The position numbers and the translations under genes are program-made. The notes below the pieces were generated by a model. The model searched no databases and was not told where the DNA came from. It saw only the letters and a list, made by a program, of their open reading frames with translations. Shown in pieces: positions 6,580 to 10,845 of a DNA stretch of 10,845 bases. The stretch is from Actinomycetota bacterium. Lineage in GTDB: Bacteria > Actinomycetota > Acidimicrobiia > Acidimicrobiales > JAHWLA01. The stretch spans positions 1 to 10,845 of the forward strand of contig JAHWLA010000076.1 of NCBI GenBank assembly GCA_019347595.1, read 5' to 3'. How positions within the stretch are numbered: the first letter of the stretch is position 1; each line of letters starts with the position of its first letter.

Positions 6580-7221
6580 ATGAAGTCATCCAGAGGCATT
6601 CTTCGTCCCGTCGCCGTGCTGGCCACGGCGATGGCGGCGTTCACCGTCGGCACCCCGCCGGCCTCGGCCACATCGGTGGGCGCCTTCGTGTTCGCCGGAG
6701 GGGCAACATTGGCATGCACCGGCGCCGGCGGCGGCCTGTCCTACCCGCCCGCCTACATGACCTTCGCTTTTGACGTCACAGTCTTGCCCGCGGCCCGCCA
6801 GTGCTCGTGGACGTTTTCTTCTTCGTTCTGTATGGGCGCTTCGGCCACAGCGCTCAAGCCGGTCGGCACAGTGCCGAGCGCGTTCGCTCCCGTGTGCAGC
6901 ATCAGTGCCAGCGGGAACCTGACAGGGTGGTGCGGGCTCTCCAACGGAGCGGGCGGGGCGTCAATCGCGATCACAGACCCGATCACGGGCGCCTCGGCGA
7001 CCGCATTCCTGAAGAAGCTCGCTTGGGTAGACGTGGGCGGTACACTGGTGATCCACTCTGGCGTGGAGGGCCCCGGGCCCGGTCAGAAAGGCGTCATGGT
7101 TGGCCTCGCCGAGGCCTACCCGGATCCCTTCAGCGGAAGCTGTGTAACGGCCAGCGCCACAGGTTTCATCGTCGCCGGCGTGGCAGCCTTCTACTCCTCC
7201 GCCGACACGACGGTCCCCTAA
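6580..7221 (+). CDS. Secreted six-cysteine protein, paralogue 1 of 3 (unknown family)
   Basis: A 213-residue protein. ATG 6580 follows GGGGAG (6565-6570); an in-frame ATG at 6481 exists, but that codon is ACG in the third copy, so the longer form is unlikely. Signal peptide: MKSSRGILRPVAVLATAMAA, with likely cleavage after ASA at residue 30. Mature part: small residues and Gly/Ala/Ser/Thr alternate with hydrophobic strands, suggesting an all-beta fold. Cysteines are at 46, 75, 84, 106, 118 and 188. Shared motifs are CTGAGGGLSYPPAY, ARQCSWTF, NLTGWCGLSNG, VGGTLVIHSGV and the C-terminal GVAAFYSS...TVP. There is no LPXTG, transmembrane tail or catalytic motif that I recognise, so it is probably released or loosely surface-bound. 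By eye it is roughly 70% identical to copy 3 and less to copy 2. It has its own promoter and a hairpin downstream. Confidence 0.85.
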   Translation: MKSSRGILRPVAVLATAMAAFTVGTPPASATSVGAFVFAGGATLACTGAGGGLSYPPAYMTFAFDVTVLPAARQCSWTFSSSFCMGASATALKPVGTVPSAFAPVCSISASGNLTGWCGLSNGAGGASIAITDPITGASATAFLKKLAWVDVGGTLVIHSGVEGPGPGQKGVMVGLAEAYPDPFSGSCVTASATGFIVAGVAAFYSSADTTVP

Positions 7222-7255
7222 CCCCGGGGTTCGGGCCTAACAGGGCGGCTCATTG

Positions 7256-7303
7256 AAGCACCCCAACGGGCGGCACTGCCAACTGTCGCCCGTTCGGGTG
7301 CTT
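7256..7303 (+). terminator. Strong hairpin after paralogue 1
   Basis: Seventeen-base arms (7256-7272 and 7287-7303) pair with one mismatch around a 14-base loop, starting 34 bases after the stop codon. There is no U-tract, as is common for hairpin terminators in high-GC actinobacteria. Its right arm contains GTTCGGGTG, the same 9-mer as the operator arm of the repeated promoter, here in outward orientation. Confidence 0.6.
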
Positions 7304-7401
7304 GTCCCACAGCCGTCTCCGGCGAGCGTCGTCGCGACGTTCTCAGGCGTCGTAGCACACCCCGAGTCGTCGGCACCTCATCGACCCGGCCGACCGCCGG
7401 A

Positions 7402-7478
7402 GGTGACGAACTCCGTAGGCGATGACACGAATTTCACCCGAATGTGTCTCGCGAACGGCGCAGGCTCCGTCGTAGCGT
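7402..7478 (+). promoter_or_regulatory. Repeated promoter/operator, copy 2
   Basis: GGTGAC (7402-7407), GATGAC (7421-7426) exactly 19 bases later, TTTCACCCGAAT (7432-7443), CGAAC at 7452 and CGTCGTAGCGT (7468-7478). TAGCGT (7473-7478) begins 39 bases after TCACCC, as in copy 3. The left arm of the inverted repeat is largely lost here (TAGGCGATGA against GTTCGGGTGA), while the direct repeat and TTTCACCCGAA are kept. This suggests the latter are the functional parts. The -10-like box is 95 bases before the start codon. Confidence 0.65.
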
Positions 7479-7531
7479 GATCCCGATAGCAACAGCGACG
7501 CCGCAACCCCGGGCGTAGGTGGGGGGTGGTC

Positions 7532-7551
7532 CCGGCCCTCGATGAGGCCGG
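7532..7551 (+). promoter_or_regulatory. Leader hairpin before the ribosome site, copy 2
   Basis: CCGGCC (7532-7537) and GGCCGG (7546-7551) form a perfect 6-bp stem with an 8-base loop, ending about 5 bases before the AGGAG ribosome site (7557-7561). The sequence differs from the other two leaders but sits in the same place. Confidence 0.4.
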
Positions 7552-7567
7552 AGAACAGGAGAAGACG

Positions 7568-8206
7568 ATGAAATCGCCCAGCGGAACGCGCCGTGTCGCA
7601 GCCGTGCTGACCATGGCAGTGGCGTCCCTGACCATGGCGACCCCGGCGACGGCGGCCACATCGGCAGGCGCCGCGCTGTTCTCCGGCACGGCAGGCTTCT
7701 GGTGCACCGGTCGCGGCGGTGGCGTGCCGTACCCACTTGTCTACGTGACCTCCGATCCCAGCGTCACCCTCATGCCGCCCGCCCGCCAGTGCAGTTGGTC
7801 CTTCGGATCGACCTGGTGCATGGGTGCCTCGGCCACAGTCCTCACCCCCGACGACCCCTTGCCAATCTACGGCCCGCTGTGTGCGATCGCTGCTTCGGGC
7901 CACCTGACAGGGTGGTGCGGTCTTTCCCGTGGCTCCGGTGCAGGGGGCTTCTCCGTGACAGATCCCCTGACGGGTGCATCGGGAACAGCAAGCCTCACCG
8001 ACGTCGGGTTGGTCGATGTCGGTGGCACATGGGCGATCCACTCGGGGGTGGACGGGCCCACCGCAGGCGAGAAGGGCACCATGGTGGCCCTGTTCGATAC
8101 GGTCCCCGATCCGCAAACGGGTAGCTGCGAGACCGCCACGGCCACGAACTTCCTCATCATGGGGGTTGCCGCCTTCTACGCGTCGGGCGAAACGACCGTT
8201 CCGTAG
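7568..8206 (+). CDS. Secreted six-cysteine protein, paralogue 2 of 3 (unknown family)
   Basis: A 212-residue protein. ATG 7568 was chosen for AGGAG (7557-7561) 6 bases upstream and because the start aligns with the MKS- starts of both paralogues. Signal peptide: MKSPSGTRRVAAVLTMAVAS, with likely cleavage near ATA|ATSAG or ATAA|TSAG. Cysteines are at 46, 75, 84, 105, 117 and 187, matching the other copies. Conserved pieces are FWCTGRGGGVPYP, PARQCSWSF, HLTGWCGLSRG, VGGTWAIHSGVDGP, EKGTMVAL and GVAAFYAS...TVP. It is the most diverged of the three, and its leader is shorter, so it probably split off before the copy 1/copy 3 duplication. Transcription seems independent: a promoter copy and its own leader separate it from paralogue 1 by about 350 bases. 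The function is unknown; an exported, disulfide-stabilised beta protein is what the sequence shows. Confidence 0.85.
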   Translation: MKSPSGTRRVAAVLTMAVASLTMATPATAATSAGAALFSGTAGFWCTGRGGGVPYPLVYVTSDPSVTLMPPARQCSWSFGSTWCMGASATVLTPDDPLPIYGPLCAIAASGHLTGWCGLSRGSGAGGFSVTDPLTGASGTASLTDVGLVDVGGTWAIHSGVDGPTAGEKGTMVALFDTVPDPQTGSCETATATNFLIMGVAAFYASGETTVP

Positions 8207-8700
8207 AAAGGCAGCGTGCGCAGGGCGCGACGTGCGTCGACGAGGGCTGACCCCTTGCCGCTTCTCGCGGGCTGCCGATCGGCGGACGGCGTATGCGATG
8301 ACGCGGCCGGAGCCTGTGGTCCCGACGTCGGCCGAGCGGGTCATGCTCGACGCGCGTCCCAGACCCTGCCTGGCCACCCGGAGCTGAGCCGCAGTGCGAG
8401 GGCTTCCGGGGAGCCGTCTGCCTCTTGCTGGACAGCTACAGCCCGGGTCTCGCCGGGCAAGGCCAGCCCTCCGGTCGACAAGGTGGCTGCGCACACGAAG
8501 CTATCCGCTCGTCCATCACGTGAGGTCAATTCGGGCGGGCTGGTCGCCATAGTCGATCTGTACCGCCTTCCCGGCACTACGGGGCTGGTGCAGGGCCGCT
8601 ACTCGTCGAAACGAAACCCAATGTTGGCAACAGGCCTTTCGTCGGAGGCGTGGGGATTGTTCCGCCCCGATTGGCTGGCTGGAGTTCCGCCCGTCTTGTA
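8207..8700. other. Gene-poor interval after paralogue 2
   Basis: About 490 bases with no supported gene. A plus frame (8216-8701) is open, but it has no ribosome site, motif or consistent codon bias. The only clear structure is GCCCGG/CCGGGC (8441-8446, 8453-8458), a 6-bp stem with a 6-base loop. There is no strong hairpin directly after the paralogue 2 stop, unlike copies 1 and 3. Confidence 0.45.
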
Positions 8701-8777
8701 GGTGACAAACATCAGTTCGGGTGACAGACATTTCACCCGAACGCCTCTCACGAACCGAGACGTCGCCGTCGTAGCGT
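8701..8777 (+). promoter_or_regulatory. Repeated promoter/operator, copy 3
   Basis: The clearest copy. GGTGACAAACAT (8701-8712) and GGTGACAGACAT (8720-8731) are direct repeats 19 bases apart. The second overlaps an inverted repeat, GTTCGGGTGA (8715-8724) and TCACCCGAAC (8733-8742), with an 8-base centre. CGAACC follows at 8751, then CGTCGTAGCGT (8767-8777). TAGCGT (8772-8777) lies 132 bases before the start codon, the same distance as in copy 1. The 19-base period is close to two helical turns, so two protein subunits could bind on one face of the DNA (inference). Confidence 0.68.
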
Positions 8778-8848
8778 TGTCCTCGGTCGTACGGGGGGAC
8801 ACCACACGATTCCGTCGCCTTTCCCTTTTCGCCCCCGTGGGCCCGTGC

Positions 8849-8863
8849 CGGGGACGTCCCCCG
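8849..8863 (+). promoter_or_regulatory. Leader hairpin before the ribosome site, copy 3
   Basis: CGGGG (8849-8853) and CCCCG (8859-8863) pair around a 5-base loop, matching the leader hairpin of paralogue 1 in position but with altered loop bases. The GGGGAG ribosome site at 8889-8894 follows about 25 bases later. Confidence 0.35.
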
Positions 8864-8903
8864 ACGCGACGGCGGACAGAGACGAACAGGGGAGAGCAAC
8901 GAC

Positions 8904-9548
8904 ATGAAGTCATCCAGAGGTATTCTCCGCGTCGTGGCCGTGCTGGCCACGGCCATGGCGGCATTCGCCGTCGGGACCCCGCCGGCCTCGGCCACATCGG
9001 CGGGCGCGGCGGTGTTCGCCGGGACGGCAGATGTGGCATGCACCGGCGCCGGCGGCGGCCTGTCCTACCCGCCCGCCTACGTGACCACCGCTCCCAGCGT
9101 CACACTGCTGCCCGCTGCCCGCCAATGCAGTTGGACATTCGCCTCCGCCTTCCCGGCATGCGTGGGCGTCTCGGCCACAGTGCAGAAGACGGACACGAAC
9201 GGGGTGTTCGGCCCAGTGTGCACCATCAGCGCTGGCGGCAACCTGACAGGGTGGTGCGGGCTCTCCAACGGGGCGGGCACAGGAACCTTCACGGCCACAA
9301 ACACGGCGGGCGTGTCCGCCACAGCGACTATCAAGAAGCTCGGGTTCATCGGCGTGGGCGGCACACTGGTGGTCCACGCCGGCGTCGACGGCCCCGCAGC
9401 AGGCCAGAAGGGCACCATGGTGGCGCTGGTCGAGGCCCTTCCGGTTCCAGCTCCCAGCGGCAACAGCTGCCTGACGGCCACCGCCACAAGCTTCACCATC
9501 GCGGGCGTGGCCGCCTTCTACTCCTCCAGCGGTATCACCGTCCCGTAA
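8904..9548 (+). CDS. Secreted six-cysteine protein, paralogue 3 of 3 (unknown family)
   Basis: A 214-residue protein from ATG 8904, with GGGGAG 9 bases upstream; the leader AGGGGAGAGCAACGAC is identical to that of paralogue 1. Signal peptide: MKSSRGILRVVAVLATAMAA, with likely cleavage after ASA at residue 30. Cysteines are at 46, 75, 86, 106, 118 and 189; the third is shifted two places by a short insertion (AFPACVG against SFCMG). Shared motifs are CTGAGGGLSYPPAY, ARQCSWTF, NLTGWCGLSNGAG, VGGTLVVHAGVDGP, QKGTMVALVEA and GVAAFYSSSGITVP. It is the closest relative of paralogue 1 both in protein and in the 5' leader, indicating a fairly recent duplication that carried the promoter along. Its role is unknown. 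Three hairpins in a row follow the stop codon, so it is probably a single-gene transcript. Confidence 0.87.
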   Translation: MKSSRGILRVVAVLATAMAAFAVGTPPASATSAGAAVFAGTADVACTGAGGGLSYPPAYVTTAPSVTLLPAARQCSWTFASAFPACVGVSATVQKTDTNGVFGPVCTISAGGNLTGWCGLSNGAGTGTFTATNTAGVSATATIKKLGFIGVGGTLVVHAGVDGPAAGQKGTMVALVEALPVPAPSGNSCLTATATSFTIAGVAAFYSSSGITVP

Positions 9549-9556
9549 GAAAGGAA

Positions 9557-9631
9557 TGCGCTGCCATTCGCAGCGCACACGCACCCGAGACCGGGTGAAA
9601 GGACGGGCGGCACCCAGCGTGCCGCCCGTCC
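9557..9631 (+). terminator. Cluster of three hairpins ending paralogue 3
   Basis: First: TGCGCTG/CAGCGCA (9557-9563, 9571-9577), 7-base loop. Second: CACCCG/CGGGTG (9582-9587, 9592-9597), 4-base loop. Third and strongest: GGACGGGCGGCAC/GTGCCGCCCGTCC (9601-9613, 9619-9631), a perfect 13-bp stem with a 5-base loop. The third is a good GC-rich terminator without a U-tract. The second repeats the CACCCGA core of the upstream operators in outward orientation. Confidence 0.7.
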
Positions 9632-9893
9632 GCGTCCTCGGAGCAATCGGGTCCGCCCCGGCGCGAAGAGGCCCACCTGCAAGCCTCGTCTTGTCGCGTA
9701 TACCGGGAGGAGTTCCCGCGAAATGCGGCGAACTCAGAAGGCAGCAGGATGTGAGGCGAGAAACGTGATGCTCTTCCATGTGCCCGGCGTCACGAGGGGT
9801 CCGGTATCCCGTCTATCCTCCGCAGCAGCCACGTTCGCACACGCCCGGGACACGAGCCGGGCCGAGGGGGAAACCGACGATGACGAGGAACGC
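9632..9893. other. Intergenic region before the last gene
   Basis: It holds GGGAGGAG (9705-9712) followed by an ATG at 9723 that is in frame with the last gene, an ATG at 9768 in the same frame, and GCCCGG/CCGGGC (9843-9848, 9857-9862), a 6-bp stem just before GAGGGGG (9864-9870). TATCCT (9814-9819) fits a TANNNT -10. None of the repeated promoter boxes is present, so the last gene is not under the same signal as the paralogues. Confidence 0.4.
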
Positions 9894-10845
9894 GTGAGCG
9901 CACATATCGCCGCCGCCGAGGCCCGCAGGCCGCGCCCTTCGAGTGCGGCCCGCCGGGCGGCGGTCGGCGCCTTGGCCCTCCTGCTGGGCGCAATCGCCCC
10001 CCCGGTCCCGGGCGTGGCGGCGCCGGGCGACTCGCCGGCGGTGGCGGAAGTAGGCCGCCTGCCGGTCCTGGCCTCGGGGACGGTGCGCGACTGGTCGGGG
10101 TGGCTGATCCTGAGCCCGAAAAGCCGCCGCCTCTACCAGGTTCTGGAGAACCCGTTGACCACCGAAATCCAGTCCTTCGACCTCGACACCCTGGCCCGCC
10201 GGCGCCGGGCCACCTTCAGGGGCTCGCCGGTGCTGGGGGGGCTGGGCAACGGCACGGGGGCTTCGGGCACCACCCAGTTCGTGGGCGAGGCGCTGCACGC
10301 GGTGGACGAGGAGCGGGGCCTGCTCTACCTGCCGATGATGGACCCGCTCGACGCCGTGGCCCTGGCCGGGCTGGCCGTCGCCGGTGTTCCCAACGGCTCC
10401 CCGGACGGGGCCCGGCCGCTGACGCGGATGGTGGTCATCGACGAGAAGAGGTTCGACGCGGGGGCGGCCGACTTCTCGGCGTCGTTCGTGCCGCCCCCGG
10501 CCACGGCGACGGTGGCCAGGACGCACTGGCTGCAGGGCATGGAGACCGTGGCCGACCCCCGTGGCGGCCCGGCCCGGCTGGTGCTGGCCTTCGCCCAGCC
10601 CGGCCTGCGCCAGACACCGGCGCCCAACCACACGGTGACGGCGTGGGACGTGGACACCCCGGCCTGGAGCGCCACCCCCGACCCGGTGGTGTTCCCGCCC
10701 GCCGATACGCCGACGGGGTGGGAAACGCCGCCGCCGCTGGCCGCCCAGTGCGGCCGGGCCACGATGACCGACACCAGTTTCCCCACCCACGGCGCCTACT
10801 CGTGGGGGCTGCTGCCCACGGCCAAGGCGCTCTACCTGGTGTGCC
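9894..10845 (+). CDS. Secreted protein, possibly beta-propeller (3' end missing)
   Basis: The frame is open from GTG 9894 to the window edge, about 317 residues. The start was chosen because codons become strongly G/C-ending from here and a signal peptide follows: an Arg-rich N-region (ARRPRPSSAARRA), then a hydrophobic stretch at about 23-36 (AVGALALLLGAIAP) and a likely cleavage near GVAA|PG. Earlier in-frame ATGs at 9723 (good GGGAGGAG site) and 9768 would add 57 or 42 residues with less biased codons. The mature part shows blocks of the kind seen in propeller proteins: WLILSPKSRRLYQV with IQSFDLDTL, ALHAVDEERGLLYLPMMDPL, RMVVIDEKRFD and VTAWDVDTPAW. That suggests an extracellular beta-propeller, but I do not recognise the family and no catalytic residue is evident. 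Its only neighbours here are the exported paralogues upstream. Confidence 0.72.
   Translation, partial: MSAHIAAAEARRPRPSSAARRAAVGALALLLGAIAPPVPGVAAPGDSPAVAEVGRLPVLASGTVRDWSGWLILSPKSRRLYQVLENPLTTEIQSFDLDTLARRRRATFRGSPVLGGLGNGTGASGTTQFVGEALHAVDEERGLLYLPMMDPLDAVALAGLAVAGVPNGSPDGARPLTRMVVIDEKRFDAGAADFSASFVPPPATATVARTHWLQGMETVADPRGGPARLVLAFAQPGLRQTPAPNHTVTAWDVDTPAWSATPDPVVFPPADTPTGWETPPPLAAQCGRATMTDTSFPTHGAYSWGLLPTAKALYLVC

Larger units (their letters stand above)
6392..9548 (+). repeat. Tandem array of three paralogous promoter-leader-gene units
   Basis: Units run from the inverted repeat to the stop codon: 6392-7221, about 7416-8206 and 8715-9548. Units 1 and 3 align almost without gaps from GTTCGGGTGA through the leader into the gene; only the weak GG..AC box is shared further upstream, and nothing aligns after the stop codons. 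Unit 2 shares the promoter boxes and the protein but has a different, shorter leader. Spacers between units are unrelated. Confidence 0.8.

Noticed and set aside
8216..8701. Possible 161-residue gene between paralogues 2 and 3
   Set aside because: No ribosome site, no motifs, mixed codon bias, and its stop runs into the promoter of paralogue 3.
6378..8777. CRISPR-like or mobile-element repeats
   Set aside because: The repeats are promoter boxes and gene copies with unrelated spacers over 900 bases apart; there is no transposase, no terminal inverted repeat and no regular spacer array.
9813..10790. Minus-strand open frame opposite the last gene
   Set aside because: Its Arg/Gly/His-rich translation has no motif, while the plus frame has a signal peptide and ordered blocks.

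Overview
The window is very GC-rich. Its coding regions strongly prefer G or C in the third codon position, several starts are GTG, and the gene families (LuxR-type two-component pair, ECF sigma factor, Mo-oxidoreductase with cytochrome b) are common in Actinomycetota. A high-GC actinobacterium, possibly of the Acidimicrobiia, is the best guess; this is inferred from style and not from a marker gene. I saw no rRNA, tRNA, CRISPR, transposase or integrase.

Layout. Positions 1-1186 hold the end of a molybdopterin-dependent oxidoreductase and an overlapping four-helix cytochrome b, probably one redox pair. A small XRE-type regulator (1429-1187, minus) ends exactly where the cytochrome gene ends. 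A small cysteine-containing secreted protein (1537-1818, plus) runs divergently from the regulator, and its 3' end overlaps the 3' end of an unusual ECF sigma factor (2974-1766, minus). That sigma factor carries a transmembrane segment and a long, probably extracytoplasmic tail. Divergent from it lie a soluble GAF-domain histidine kinase (3149-5173) and its overlapping NarL/LuxR-type response regulator (5142-5777).

The second half (5778-9893) is gene-sparse and holds the most unusual content: three paralogous secreted proteins (6580-7221, 7568-8206, 8904-9548) that I cannot assign to a known family. Each has a signal peptide, six cysteines, a GWCGLS motif and a C-terminal end in TVP. Each gene has its own long 5' region with the same promoter architecture: a GG..AC box, a GGTGAC-type box 19 bp later, TTTCACCCGAA, then CGTCGTAGCGT at fixed distance, and a hairpin just before the ribosome binding site. 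Strong hairpins follow the first and third copies. The window ends inside a further secreted protein (9894 to the edge) that looks like a beta-propeller.

A reasonable reading, which is inference, is a surface or envelope locus: a two-component pair and a membrane-tethered sigma factor sit next to a small family of exported, probably disulfide-bonded proteins under a shared regulatory signal. The sequence does not show which regulator, if either, acts on the repeated promoters.
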